64,000 nucleotides of DNA from Pseudomonas putida. GTDB lineage: Bacteria; Pseudomonadota; Gammaproteobacteria; Pseudomonadales; Pseudomonadaceae. The notes below the pieces were generated by a model. The model had not been told where the DNA came from. It made no database searches and worked only from the letters and a program-made list of their open reading frames with translations. Of the stretch, positions 16,987-26,060 are shown piece by piece (within the stretch, counting starts at the first letter, position 1; each line of letters starts with the position of its first letter). Where the stretch lies: positions 5,757,501-5,821,500 of the forward strand of contig NZ_CP018846.1 in assembly GCF_002025705.1 (NCBI RefSeq). Reading direction: 5' to 3'. Both the position numbers and the translations under genes were made by a program.

Positions 16987-17886
16987 TCAATGGCTGCGCT
17001 CTTGCTCCAGCCAATCCACAAACCGCTCGATCAGCGCCCCACGCCGCTTGCGCGGCGGCAGCACCGCGTAATAGCCCCGAGCCGAGCGCAAACTCCCCTC
17101 CAAAGGCCGGCACAGCAGCCCTTGCTCTACCAGCCTATCCACCAGGTGCCCCCAGCCAATGGCTACCCCCTGGCCAGCAATCGCCGCCTGAATCAGCAGT
17201 GTGTAGTTATCGAACCGCAACTGCCCAGGCGGCGGCGGGCTGGCGACGCCGAACCCGCGAAACACCCCCGCCCAATCAAACCAGCGGCTGGCCTGCTCAC
17301 CACGTAAATGGAGCAACGGCAACCGCTGCAAAGCCACGGCTGACAAGGGTTTGCCATGAGTCAGTCGCGGGCTGCAGACCGGGAAAACCTCCTCGTCGAA
17401 CAACCATCGGCTCTCGCCCTGGTGAAAGCGCCCATCGCCAAACAGCACCGCCACATCGATATCCGGGCGCAGCATCCCCTGGCTGCGCTCACCGGTCACC
17501 AGGCTCACGTCTACCTGTGGATAAGCCTCGTGAAAGCGCTGCAGCCTAGGCATCAGCCAGAATGCCGCGAAAGCAAAGTCCGTGGCTACTTGAAGCACTT
17601 CACGCTGGCCCCGCCCACTGGCCAGGGCAATGCCGTCATCCATGGCCTGCAAACCTTGATGAACCTGCTCGAACAGCAGCTGGCCCGCCTCGGTCAGTTC
17701 AATGCCGCGGTAGATCCGATCGAACAGACGGGTGCCCAGCTGCGCCTCCAGGCGCTTCACCTGCTGGCTCACCGCCGGCTGGGTGGTTCCCAGCTCCAAC
17801 GCGGCCGCTGTGAAACCACGCAGCCGGGCAGCAGCCTCGAATACACGCAGGCTATCCAGCGACAACTCGGCAAGGTGATCAAACAT
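16987..17886 (-). CDS. LysR-type regulator, probable choline-sulfate utilisation regulator
   Basis: A 299-residue LysR protein with helix-turn-helix LRVFEAAARLRGFTAAALELGTTQPAVSQQVKRLE. It is divergent from betC, and betC-linked LysR proteins are known as choline-sulfate utilisation regulators (BetR-like), so betC and choX are the likely targets. The ATG at 17886 begins the typical family N-terminus; an in-frame ATG 15 codons upstream is less likely. The gap to betC is about 108 bp. Confidence 0.88.
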   Translation of the reverse strand: MFDHLAELSLDSLRVFEAAARLRGFTAAALELGTTQPAVSQQVKRLEAQLGTRLFDRIYRGIELTEAGQLLFEQVHQGLQAMDDGIALASGRGQREVLQVATDFAFAAFWLMPRLQRFHEAYPQVDVSLVTGERSQGMLRPDIDVAVLFGDGRFHQGESRWLFDEEVFPVCSPRLTHGKPLSAVALQRLPLLHLRGEQASRWFDWAGVFRGFGVASPPPPGQLRFDNYTLLIQAAIAGQGVAIGWGHLVDRLVEQGLLCRPLEGSLRSARGYYAVLPPRKRRGALIERFVDWLEQERSH

Positions 17887-17994
17887 AAGCTCAGCTAATC
17901 CCAGACATTGCCCGCCATGGGCTTTACCCATGTTATCGCCAGTTGCATCTTGGTAGGCAAGCGGTTCGCATAATCCTCAACGATGGAAGCCACC

Positions 17995-19512
17995 ATGACG
18001 CGCCCGAATATCCTATTCATCATGGCCGACCAGATGGCCGCACCCCTGCTGCCGATCTATGGCCCTTCGCCGATCCAGATGCCACACCTCAGCCGCCTGG
18101 CCGAACAGGCAGTAGTGTTCGACTCGGCCTACTGCAACAGCCCACTGTGCGCTCCGTCGCGCTTCACCCTGGTCAGCGGGCAGCTGCCGAGCCGTATCGG
18201 CGCCTACGACAACGCGGCCGACTTCCCCGCAGACGTACCCACTTATGCACACTACCTGCGCCGCCTGGGTTACCGCACCGCGCTCTCGGGCAAGATGCAC
18301 TTCTGTGGCCCGGACCAGTTGCACGGCTACGAGGAGCGCCTGACCAGCGACATCTACCCGGCCGACTACGGCTGGGCAGTGAACTGGGATGAACCCGACG
18401 TGCGCCCGAGCTGGTATCACAACATGTCCTCGGTGCTGCAGGCCGGGCCCTGCGTGCGTACCAACCAGCTGGATTTCGACGAGGAAGTGGTGTTCAAGGC
18501 GCGCCAGTACCTTTACGACCACGTGCGCGAAAACGATGGCCGACCGTTCTGCCTTACTGTGTCCATGACTCACCCGCACGACCCGTACACCATCCCCAAA
18601 CGCTACTGGGATCGCTACGAGTCTGTGGATATCCCCATGCCCCGCGCCGAGTTCAGCCAGGCAGAGCTGGACCCGCACTCGCAGCGCCTGCTCAAGGTCT
18701 ACGACCTGTGGAACAAGCCGCTGCCTGTGGACAAGATTCGCGATGCCCGCCGTGCCTACTTCGGCGCCTGCAGCTACATCGACGACAACATCGGGCAGCT
18801 GCTGCAGACCCTGGAAGAATGCAACCTGGCCGACGACACCATGATCGTGTTCTCCGGCGACCACGGCGACATGCTCGGCGAGCGCGGGCTCTGGTACAAG
18901 ATGCACTGGTTCGAGATGTCGGCGCGGGTGCCGCTGCTGATCCACGCACCCAAACGCTTCGCCGCAAGCCGCATCAGCGCCTCGGTATCGACCTGCGACT
19001 TGCTGCCGACCCTGGTCGAACTGGCCGGCGGGGCTGTGGATAACCATCTGCACCTGGACGGCCGCTCGCTACTCGGCCACCTGCAAGGGCAGGGCGGCCA
19101 CGACGAGGTGATCGGCGAATACATGGCCGAAGGCACCGTCGGCCCGCTGATGATGATCCGCCGTGGGCCATACAAATTCGTGTACAGCAAAGACGACCCT
19201 TGCTTACTCTACGACCTGAGCCGCGACCCGCACGAGCGGGAGAACCTCACCGGCAGCCCGGACCACCAGGTGCTGCTGCAGGCATTTGTCGATGAGGCAC
19301 ACCAGCGCTGGGACATCCCCAGCCTGCGCCAGCAAGTTCTGGCCAGCCAACGCCGCCGCCGCCTGGTGGCCGAGGCGCTGGCCATCGGCAAGCTGACAAG
19401 CTGGGACCACCAACCGTGGGTGGACGCCAGCCAACAGTACATGCGCAACCATATCGATCTCGACGACCTCGAGCGCAAGGCACGTTATCCACAGCCCGCA
19501 CCCATGGATTGA
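17995..19512 (+). CDS. betC: Choline sulfatase
   Basis: A 505-residue type I sulfatase that hydrolyses choline-O-sulfate to choline and sulfate, feeding glycine betaine synthesis or use as a C, N and S source. The formylglycine motif CAPSR starts at Cys52; the metal-binding FIMADQ at the N-terminus and GDHGDMLGERG later are present. The ATG at 17995 has GGAAG upstream and is preferred to one four codons earlier. choX follows after 14 bp. Confidence 0.95.
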   Translation: MTRPNILFIMADQMAAPLLPIYGPSPIQMPHLSRLAEQAVVFDSAYCNSPLCAPSRFTLVSGQLPSRIGAYDNAADFPADVPTYAHYLRRLGYRTALSGKMHFCGPDQLHGYEERLTSDIYPADYGWAVNWDEPDVRPSWYHNMSSVLQAGPCVRTNQLDFDEEVVFKARQYLYDHVRENDGRPFCLTVSMTHPHDPYTIPKRYWDRYESVDIPMPRAEFSQAELDPHSQRLLKVYDLWNKPLPVDKIRDARRAYFGACSYIDDNIGQLLQTLEECNLADDTMIVFSGDHGDMLGERGLWYKMHWFEMSARVPLLIHAPKRFAASRISASVSTCDLLPTLVELAGGAVDNHLHLDGRSLLGHLQGQGGHDEVIGEYMAEGTVGPLMMIRRGPYKFVYSKDDPCLLYDLSRDPHERENLTGSPDHQVLLQAFVDEAHQRWDIPSLRQQVLASQRRRRLVAEALAIGKLTSWDHQPWVDASQQYMRNHIDLDDLERKARYPQPAPMD

Positions 19513-19526
19513 GAAGAGAGGCCGCC

Positions 19527-20450
19527 ATGCAGAAGTTCTCCACCGTCGTATTCGCCCTGGCTCTAGCCACTGCCACGGCCCACGCCGCAGACAGCGACGC
19601 ACAATGCAGCACCGTGAAAATGGCCGACCCCGGCTGGAGCGATATCGCCTCGACCAACGCCGTGGCCAGGCTGTTGCTGGAAAGCCTGGGCTACCAGGTG
19701 AAGATCGACAGCCTGGCGGTGCCGATCATCTACGGCGGCCTCAAGGACGGCCGGGTCGATGCCTTCCTTGGCAACTGGATGCCGGCGCAGCAGGGCTTCC
19801 ATGACAAGTTCATCGCCAATGGTGATGTGCAGCAGTTGTCGCGCAACCTGGAAGGCACCGAGTTCACCCTGGCGGTACCGGATTACGTGTGGAATGCCGG
19901 GGTTAAAGACTTCGCCGACCTGCACAAGCACGCCGACCAGTTCGACAACAAGCTGTACGGCATCGGCTCCGGCGCGCCAGCGAACCTGTCGCTGAAGGAA
20001 ATCATCGACAAGAACGAATTCAACCTGGGCCAGTGGAAACTGGTGGAGTCCAGCGAGCAAGCGATGCTGGCGCAGGTGGATAGGGCGGTGAAGAAACAGC
20101 AGTTCATCACCTTCCTCGGCTGGACGCCGCACCCGATGAACGTGAAGTTGAAGATGCACTACCTGACTGGCGGCGAAAAGTGGTTCGGCAGCAAGGGCGA
20201 GGTGTTCACCCTGACCCGCAAGGGTTATCCAAAAGCCTGCCCGAATGCGGCGAAGCTGCTGGGCAACCTGAGTTTCACCCTGGACATGGAAAACACCATC
20301 ATGGCCGAGGTTGTGGATAAGAAGATCAGCTTCGATGAAGCGGCCAAGGCTTGGCTGAAGCAGCACCCCGAGCGGCTGGAAGAATGGTTGGCTGGGGTGA
20401 CCACCAAAGCCGATGGCAATGCCCTGGAGGCCGTCAAAGCCAGGCTTTGA
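19527..20450 (+). CDS. choX: Choline ABC transporter substrate-binding protein
   Basis: A 307-residue periplasmic binding protein for choline or betaine. The signal peptide MQKFSTVVFALALATATAHA is followed by the type II binding fold (VKMADPGWSDIASTNAVARLLLE), as in OpuAC/ChoX proteins. Trp residues such as those in NWMPAQQ and the LGWTPHPMN segment are of the kind that cage the trimethylammonium group. It is co-transcribed with betC. No permease or ATPase gene follows, so it must pair with membrane parts encoded elsewhere. Confidence 0.92.
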   Translation: MQKFSTVVFALALATATAHAADSDAQCSTVKMADPGWSDIASTNAVARLLLESLGYQVKIDSLAVPIIYGGLKDGRVDAFLGNWMPAQQGFHDKFIANGDVQQLSRNLEGTEFTLAVPDYVWNAGVKDFADLHKHADQFDNKLYGIGSGAPANLSLKEIIDKNEFNLGQWKLVESSEQAMLAQVDRAVKKQQFITFLGWTPHPMNVKLKMHYLTGGEKWFGSKGEVFTLTRKGYPKACPNAAKLLGNLSFTLDMENTIMAEVVDKKISFDEAAKAWLKQHPERLEEWLAGVTTKADGNALEAVKARL

Positions 20451-20454
20451 CCCC

Positions 20455-20575
20455 CGCCCCTTGTGGGAGCGGGTTTACCCGCGAAGAATCCAGCGCGGTA
20501 CATGGCACCGGCTTCGCCGGTGTTCGCGGATTAACCCGCTCCCACAGGGAGTGGGCAATCCCGCAAGAGATCAGC
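20455..20575. repeat. REP cluster 4 (GAGCGGGTTTACCCGCGAA type)
   Basis: TTGTGGGAGCGGGTTTACCC faces TTCGCGGATTAACCCGCTCC, with a CACCGGCTTCGCCGGTG hairpin between them. It lies between convergent choX and aroE. Confidence 0.88.
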
Positions 20576-21395
20576 CCCGAGCCAGTTGCCGGCGCAGTTC
20601 AGCCAACACTGGTGCCGTATCCGGGCGTACTCCGCGCCAGATGAAGAAAGCCTCAGCCGCTTGCTCGGCCAGCATTCCCAAGCCATCCAGCACCTTGGCT
20701 GCCCCCAGCTTCTCAGCCCACTGGCAGAACGGCGTGGGCTCTTTGCCATACATCATGTCGTAGCACACTGTGCGCCCCGCCTCGACCAGGCTGTCGGCAA
20801 TCGGCGGCAACTCACCGGCCAGGCTCGCCGACGTGGCATTGATGATCACGTCCACCGGCTCCTGCAGCCAGGCAAAACCGCTGGCCACCACCGGCCCCAG
20901 TTCATCGAACTCCCGTGCCAGTTGCTCGGCCTTCTCCACGGTACGATTGGCAATCACCAGCGACTGCGGCTGGTGCGCCAGGATCGGCTCCAGCACGCCG
21001 CGCACGGCACCGCCAGCGCCCAGGATGAGAATGCGCTTGCCGGCCAGGTCGACCCCCGCGTTCACCGTCAGGTCGCGTACCAGGCCAGCGCCATCGGTGT
21101 TGTCGCCCTGCAGCGTGCCGTCGGCCAGCTTGCTCAGCGTGTTCACCGCACCCGCACGTTGGGCACGCGGGGTGAGGCTGTCGCACAGGCGGTAGGCCTC
21201 TTCCTTGAACGGTACCGTGACGTTGCCGCCGCTGCCTTGCTTGAAGAAGCCGCGCGCGCAATCGCTGAACTCGTCCAGCGGTGCCAGCAGCGTGGCGTAT
21301 TCCAGGTCCTGGCCGGTCTGTTCAGCGAACAGGCGGTGGATCAGCGGCGATTTGCTGTGGCCGATGGGGTTGCCGAAAACAACATACTGGTCCAT
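20571..21395 (-). CDS. aroE: Shikimate dehydrogenase
   Basis: A 274-residue NADPH-dependent enzyme that reduces 3-dehydroshikimate to shikimate in aromatic amino acid synthesis. Substrate residues are in NPIGHSKSPLIH, the catalytic Lys64 is in NVTVPFKEEA with Asp102 in GDNTDG, and the cofactor loop is GAGGAVRG near 127. The ATG at 21395 has AAGGAG upstream. It lies just downstream of hemF on the same strand, with a perfect DnaA-type 9-mer in the 25 bp gap. Confidence 0.97.
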   Translation of the reverse strand: MDQYVVFGNPIGHSKSPLIHRLFAEQTGQDLEYATLLAPLDEFSDCARGFFKQGSGGNVTVPFKEEAYRLCDSLTPRAQRAGAVNTLSKLADGTLQGDNTDGAGLVRDLTVNAGVDLAGKRILILGAGGAVRGVLEPILAHQPQSLVIANRTVEKAEQLAREFDELGPVVASGFAWLQEPVDVIINATSASLAGELPPIADSLVEAGRTVCYDMMYGKEPTPFCQWAEKLGAAKVLDGLGMLAEQAAEAFFIWRGVRPDTAPVLAELRRQLARG

Positions 21396-21420
21396 GACGA
21401 CTCCTTGTTTATCCACAGGC

Positions 21421-22332
21421 TTACTGGCCAAGCCAGTCGCGGTCCTGCAGGAAGTATTCGGTCAGGCGTGCTTCCTCGCTGCCGGGTGCGGCCTTCCAGT
21501 CGTAGCCCCAGCGCACTTGCGGCGGCAGCGACATGAGGATCGACTCGGTACGGCCACCGGACTGCAGGCCGAACAGGGTGCCACGGTCGTAGACCAGGTT
21601 GAACTCCACGTAACGGCCGCGGCGGTACTCCTGGAACTCGCGTTGCTGTGGCGTGAAGGGGGTGTTCTTGCGGCGCTGGACGATCGGCAAGTAGGCCTCG
21701 ACGTAGGCATCACCGATGGCACGCAGGAAGGCGAAGCAAGTGTCGAAATCCCACTCGTTCAGGTCGTCGAAGAACAGGCCACCGATGCCACGCGGCTCGC
21801 CGCGGTGCTTGAGGTGGAAGTAGCGGTCGCACCAGGCCTTGTAGCGCGGGTACACGTCAGCGCCAAATGGCGCGCAGGCCCGCTCGGCCACGCGGTGCCA
21901 ATGGATGCAGTCTTCCTCAACGCCGTAGTAGGGGGTCAGGTCGAAGCCACCACCGAACCACCACACCGCCTCTTCACCTTCCTTCTCGGCAATGAAGAAA
22001 CGCACATTGGCATGGGACGTCGGCACATGCGGGTTGTGCGGGTGGATCACCAGCGACACACCCAGGGCCTCGAAGCCACGGCCCGCCAGCTCCGGGCGAT
22101 GGGCGCTGGCCGACGGCGGCAGGCCGGCGCCGAATACGTGGGAGAAGTTGACCCCGCCTTTCTCGATCAGCTTGCCGTCACCGATCACCCGCGTGCGGCC
22201 CCCGCCACCGGCTTCGCGCACCCAGGCGTCCTCGACGAAGCGGGCGCCACCGTCTTCGGCTTCGAGGGCAGAGCAGATGCGGTCTTGCAGGTCGAGCAGG
22301 TAGGCTTTCACGGCCTCGGTGCGGCTAGTCAT
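21421..22332 (-). CDS. hemF: Oxygen-dependent coproporphyrinogen III oxidase
   Basis: A 303-residue cytoplasmic enzyme that decarboxylates coproporphyrinogen III to protoporphyrinogen IX using O2. The family blocks GGGGRTRVI, HPHNPHVPTSHANVRFF, WWFGGGFDLTPYY and the C-terminal SILMSLPPQVRWGYDW are all present. The ATG at 22332 fits the family N-terminus; the frame is open 16 codons more. hemF-aroE looks like one transcript. The divergent qor starts about 135 bp away. Confidence 0.97.
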   Translation of the reverse strand: MTSRTEAVKAYLLDLQDRICSALEAEDGGARFVEDAWVREAGGGGRTRVIGDGKLIEKGGVNFSHVFGAGLPPSASAHRPELAGRGFEALGVSLVIHPHNPHVPTSHANVRFFIAEKEGEEAVWWFGGGFDLTPYYGVEEDCIHWHRVAERACAPFGADVYPRYKAWCDRYFHLKHRGEPRGIGGLFFDDLNEWDFDTCFAFLRAIGDAYVEAYLPIVQRRKNTPFTPQQREFQEYRRGRYVEFNLVYDRGTLFGLQSGGRTESILMSLPPQVRWGYDWKAAPGSEEARLTEYFLQDRDWLGQ

Positions 22333-22467
22333 CGGGTCACCAGGAACGGGCAGGGAAGAATTCGCCGCGTAGCATACCACCGCCGGCGCGCGCGCCGCAG
22401 TTGACGGCGATCAAGCAAAGGCGTCCGATAGAAGGCCTTTTCCCGATCCCGACAACAGGAGTGCGAG

Positions 22468-23445
22468 ATGGCCAAGCGTATCCAGTTCAGCCAGCATGGC
22501 GGCCCGGAAGTGCTGCAGCTTGTGGAATTCGACCCCGCCCCACCCGGGCCGCAGCAGGTGCGCGTGCGCAACCATGCGATCGGCCTGAACTTCATCGACA
22601 CTTACTTCCGCAGCGGGCTGTACGCACCGCCGTCCCTGCCTTCTGGCCTGGGCACCGAGGCTGCCGGGGTAGTCGAGGCCGTGGGCGAAGGCGTAACCCG
22701 GCTGAAGGTCGGTGACCGCGTGGCCCATGCCGGCGGCCCTCTGGGCGCCTACAGCGAGGTGCATACGCTGCCGGAGGCCAACCTGGTCAAACTGCCCGAC
22801 AACATCAGTTTCGAGCAGGCGGCGGCGGTGATGCTCAAGGGGCTGACCGTACAGTACCTGCTCAAGCAGACCTATGAAGTCAAACCGGGTGACGTGATCC
22901 TGTTCCACGCCGCAGCTGGTGGCGTGGGTTCGCTGGCGTGCCAGTGGGCCAAGGCCCTGGGCGCCAAGCTGATCGGTACCGTGAGCTCCGCCGAAAAGGC
23001 CGAGCGGGCCAAGGCGCTGGGGGCGTGGGCGACCATCGACTACAGCCGCGAGGACGTGGCCAAGCGGGTACTGGAGCTGACCGACGGCAAGAAGTGCCCG
23101 GTGGTGTATGACGGCGTCGGTGCCGACACCTGGCTGACCTCGCTGGATTGCCTGCAGCCGCGCGGGTTGATGGTGAGTTTCGGCAATGCCTCGGGGGCAG
23201 TGAGCGGGGTGAACCTGGGGATCCTGTCGCAGAAGGGTTCGTTGTATGTCACGCGGCCGACGCTGGCGAGCTATGCCAACAATGCCGAGAACACCCAGGC
23301 CATGGCCGATGACCTGTTTGCGATGATTGCGAGCGGGAAGCTGGTTGTGGATATCCAGCAGCGATATCCGTTGAGCGAGGCGGCGAAGGCGCAGGCAGAG
23401 TTGTCGGCGCGCAGGACTGTGGGCTCTACCGTACTAATCCCCTGA
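22468..23445 (+). CDS. qor: NADPH:quinone oxidoreductase, zeta-crystallin type
   Basis: A 325-residue medium-chain dehydrogenase-like protein lacking zinc ligands, of the quinone reductase class. It has GLNFIDTYFRSGLY, the GLGTEAAGVVEAVGEGV segment and the NADPH-binding AAAGGVGSLACQWAKALGA loop. AGGAG precedes the ATG at 22468. It sits alone, divergent from hemF, the usual Pseudomonas order (qor-hemF-aroE). Confidence 0.95.
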   Translation: MAKRIQFSQHGGPEVLQLVEFDPAPPGPQQVRVRNHAIGLNFIDTYFRSGLYAPPSLPSGLGTEAAGVVEAVGEGVTRLKVGDRVAHAGGPLGAYSEVHTLPEANLVKLPDNISFEQAAAVMLKGLTVQYLLKQTYEVKPGDVILFHAAAGGVGSLACQWAKALGAKLIGTVSSAEKAERAKALGAWATIDYSREDVAKRVLELTDGKKCPVVYDGVGADTWLTSLDCLQPRGLMVSFGNASGAVSGVNLGILSQKGSLYVTRPTLASYANNAENTQAMADDLFAMIASGKLVVDIQQRYPLSEAAKAQAELSARRTVGSTVLIP

Positions 23446-23459
23446 GCCAGTGCTCGCCC

Positions 23460-23582
23460 GCTGTAGGAGCGGCCTTGCGTCGCGAAAGGGCTGCGCAGCA
23501 GCCCCAGCAGTTTCTGCATCACCGCTGAAATCCTGGGGCCGCTTCGCAGCCCTTTCGCGACGCAAGGCCGCTCCTACAAAAA
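23460..23582. repeat. REP cluster 5, long near-palindrome (GGCCGCTCCTACA type)
   Basis: CTGTAGGAGCGGCCTTGCGT plus TCGCGAAAGGGCTGCGCAGC faces the reverse order ending ACGCAAGGCCGCTCCTACAA, an imperfect inverted repeat of about 120 bp between convergent qor and tsaC. Confidence 0.9.
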
Positions 23583-23589
23583 CCTGTGC

Positions 23590-24147
23590 TCAGCCAGGGC
23601 GAACGACTTCGCCAGTGGCAAGATTCCTGATCACACTCGGATTCTTCCGCCCGCCCAGCGCCCCACCGAGCACTAGGTCCAGCTGGCCATGGAAGTACTG
23701 CTCCACCCGCAACCGGCTCTTCGCCGCTGGGCGCCCGCCCGGGTTGCACGAAGTGGAAATCAGCGGCCCGACCAGCGCGCACAGCTCACGCACCTGCGGG
23801 TGATCGCTGACGCGCAGTGCCACAGTGTCATGCTGCCCGGTCACCCACTCGGGCAACAGGTCCTGGTGCGGCACCAGCCAGGTGTTGGGACCAGGCCAGG
23901 TGCTACCCATGCGGTCGATCCAGTCCTCGGGAAAATCCTCGAACAGAAAGTCGAACTGGCGGATGTTGTCGGCGATAAGAATCAGCCCTTTATCCACAGG
24001 CCGCGATTTCAGCGCCAGCAGGCGATACACCGCGTCCTCGTTCCAGGGGTCGCAGCCCAGGCCCCAGACCGCTTCCGTCGGGTAGGCGATCACTGCGCCT
24101 GCCCGGATCTCACGTGCGGCTTGTTGCACACGAAAACTGCTCACCAT
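23590..24147 (-). CDS. tsaC: Threonylcarbamoyl-AMP synthase
   Basis: A 185-residue YrdC-fold enzyme that makes threonylcarbamoyl-AMP from threonine, bicarbonate and ATP, the first step toward t6A37 in tRNAs that read ANN codons. The N-terminal AGAVIAYPTEAVWGLGCDPWN and LKSRPVDKGLILIA segments and the ISTSCNPGGRPA block are diagnostic. GGAGAG precedes the ATG at 24147; the adjacent GTG is possible. It lies 42 bp downstream of dprA on the same strand. Confidence 0.96.
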   Translation of the reverse strand: MVSSFRVQQAAREIRAGAVIAYPTEAVWGLGCDPWNEDAVYRLLALKSRPVDKGLILIADNIRQFDFLFEDFPEDWIDRMGSTWPGPNTWLVPHQDLLPEWVTGQHDTVALRVSDHPQVRELCALVGPLISTSCNPGGRPAAKSRLRVEQYFHGQLDLVLGGALGGRKNPSVIRNLATGEVVRPG

Positions 24148-24189
24148 TTGTGTCTCTCCGCCTATAAACCTTGCTTGAGCGCAGTGTAC

Positions 24190-25287
24190 TTAGCCAGCGC
24201 GGGCAAACCAACGCCCGGCAACATTGCTGACCTGGCCTTCGAGCTCCAGTTCGGTCAGCTGCGCCAGCACTTCGGCCAGCGGCCGGTCGCTGAAATGGGC
24301 CAGGTTCTCGCTAGTCTGTGGCGCGGCATGCAGCAGGGCAAGCAGCGGATGCAGCGGTTTTTCCGCAACCGCAGGCGGCAGGTTCTGCCAACCGCGCAGG
24401 CTTTCCAGGATCTGCTCCACACTTTCCACCAGCAGTGCGCCATCGCGGATCAGCTGATGGCAGCCCTTGGCCGCCGGGTGATGGATCGAACCTGGAATCG
24501 CGTACACCTCGCGGCCTTGTTCAGCTGCCAGGCGGGCGGTGATCAACGAGCCGCTGGCAAGGCTGGCCTCCACCACCAGCACACCTAGTGACAAACCACT
24601 GATGATGCGATTGCGCCGCGGAAAGTTGCCCGGCAAGGGCCCGGCATCGAGCGGATACTCGGACACCAATGCGCCGCCCCGGTCGATCATCATCCGCGCA
24701 AGGTCGCGGTGGCGCTGTGGATAAAGTTTTTGCAAGCCTGTTCCGAGCACACCAATGGTGCCCCCTCCGACCTCCAGAGCCGCCCGATGAGCGGCACCAT
24801 CGATGCCCAGCGCGAGCCCGCTGGTAATGGTGAAACCCGCCTGGGCCAGGTAGCGGGAAAATGCCCTGGCCGTGTCGAGTGCCGGGGGTGTGGCACGCCT
24901 GCTGCCCACAATGGCCAACTGAGGTCGGTCGAGCAGCGCCGGATCACCAGCAACGAAAAGTAGCGGTGGGGCATCGTCGATTTCCCTCAGCAGTGCCGGG
25001 TAGTCAGGGCCGTCCCACATCAGTAAATGCTGGCCGGGGCGCTCTAGCCAGGCCATGGCGGCCTGCGCGCCGTCGCGCACTTCGGCGCTGCGCCGGGCAT
25101 CAATACTGGCCTGGCCGATGCCTAACGCACGCCAGGCCGAACCCGGCGCACTGAGCGCGGAAGAAGCACTGCCAAAGGCCTCCAGCAAGGTACGAAAGCG
25201 TCGCAGCCCCGTCTCGGGCAGGCGGTGCAGGCGTAATCGCGCCTCCAGTTCGGCAGGCGGGCAAGGCGACGAATGGTAAGTCGGCAT
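24190..25287 (-). CDS. dprA: DNA-processing protein A
   Basis: A 365-residue Smf/DprA protein that loads RecA on incoming single-stranded DNA during transformation. The Rossmann-like core is seen as IVGSRRATPPALDTARAFSRYLAQAGFTITSGLALGIDGAAHRAAL, followed by GTGLQKLYPQRH and EYPLDAGPLPGNFPRRNRIISGLS. A C-terminal winged-helix-like end follows. I use the ATG at 25287 with AAGGA upstream; two in-frame ATGs lie slightly further up. In related genomes I recall a LysM-protein gene between dprA and def; it is absent here. Confidence 0.95.
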   Translation of the reverse strand: MPTYHSSPCPPAELEARLRLHRLPETGLRRFRTLLEAFGSASSALSAPGSAWRALGIGQASIDARRSAEVRDGAQAAMAWLERPGQHLLMWDGPDYPALLREIDDAPPLLFVAGDPALLDRPQLAIVGSRRATPPALDTARAFSRYLAQAGFTITSGLALGIDGAAHRAALEVGGGTIGVLGTGLQKLYPQRHRDLARMMIDRGGALVSEYPLDAGPLPGNFPRRNRIISGLSLGVLVVEASLASGSLITARLAAEQGREVYAIPGSIHHPAAKGCHQLIRDGALLVESVEQILESLRGWQNLPPAVAEKPLHPLLALLHAAPQTSENLAHFSDRPLAEVLAQLTELELEGQVSNVAGRWFARAG

Positions 25288-25493
25288 GGGGATCATCCTT
25301 GATCGAAACAGGGCCACCTACGTGGCACAATCTGTGGATAACTCTGTGAGTAACACTTTGAAAAGCTGTCCATTGGCTGGGGGCTATCAAGCCTATAGAC
25401 ACCCTAGACGAGCTTGCCAGGTGCCGAAATCGCCGTTTCCCTTTATTATGTGTGCTCAGTTTTCAACCGACCGCACAGTGACTGCCTGACCTT

Positions 25494-26000
25494 ATGGCCA
25501 TCTTGAACATTCTCGAATTCCCGGACCCGCGCCTGCGCACCATTGCCAAACCGGTAACGGTGTTCGACGACGCCCTGCGTCAGCTGATCGACGACATGTT
25601 TGAAACCATGTACGAAGCCCCTGGCATCGGCTTGGCCGCCACCCAGGTCAACGTGCATCAGCAGGTCGTGGTCATGGACCTCAGCGAAGACCGCAGCGAG
25701 CCGCGCGTCTTCATCAACCCGACGGTCGAAGAACTGACCCACGACATGGGCCAGTACCAGGAAGGCTGCCTGTCGGTACCGGGCTTCTACGAGAACGTCG
25801 ACCGTCCGCTGCGTGTACGAGTCAAGGCCCAGGATCGCGACGGCAAGCCGTATGAGCTGGAATGCGAAGGCCTGCTGGCGGTGTGCGTGCAGCACGAGTT
25901 CGACCACCTCAACGGCAAGCTGTTCGTCGACTACCTGTCGCAGCTCAAGCGCGACCGGATCAAGAAGAAGCTGGAAAAGCAGCACCGCCAGCAAGCCTGA
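25494..26000 (+). CDS. def: Peptide deformylase
   Basis: A 168-residue metalloenzyme that removes the formyl group from new proteins. All three motifs are present: GIGLAATQ (44-51), EGCLSVPG with metal ligand Cys92, and QHEFDHLNG with HEFDH at 134-138. It is the first gene of def-fmt-rsmB-trkA, divergent from dprA. The intergenic region contains a DnaA-type 9-mer at 25333. An intrinsic-terminator-like hairpin separates it from fmt. Confidence 0.98.
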   Translation: MAILNILEFPDPRLRTIAKPVTVFDDALRQLIDDMFETMYEAPGIGLAATQVNVHQQVVVMDLSEDRSEPRVFINPTVEELTHDMGQYQEGCLSVPGFYENVDRPLRVRVKAQDRDGKPYELECEGLLAVCVQHEFDHLNGKLFVDYLSQLKRDRIKKKLEKQHRQQA

Positions 26001-26015
26001 TCCCCACCTCCCAGA

Positions 26016-26041
26016 AGGCTTGCTCCGGCAAGCCTTTTTCT
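26016..26041 (+). terminator. Terminator or attenuator hairpin between def and fmt
   Basis: AGGCTTGC-TCCG-GCAAGCCT is an 8 bp perfect stem with a 4-base loop, followed by TTTTCTTTTT. It looks like a full intrinsic terminator, yet fmt starts only 20 bp later, so partial termination is likely. Confidence 0.82.
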
Positions 26042-26060
26042 TTTTGGAAGCGAGAACTCC

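Noticed and set aside
23460..23582. Repeats that could be taken for a CRISPR array or a miniature transposon
   Set aside because: Only inverted pairs of a REP unit seen at several other gaps; no regularly spaced direct repeats, no target-site duplication and no cas genes.
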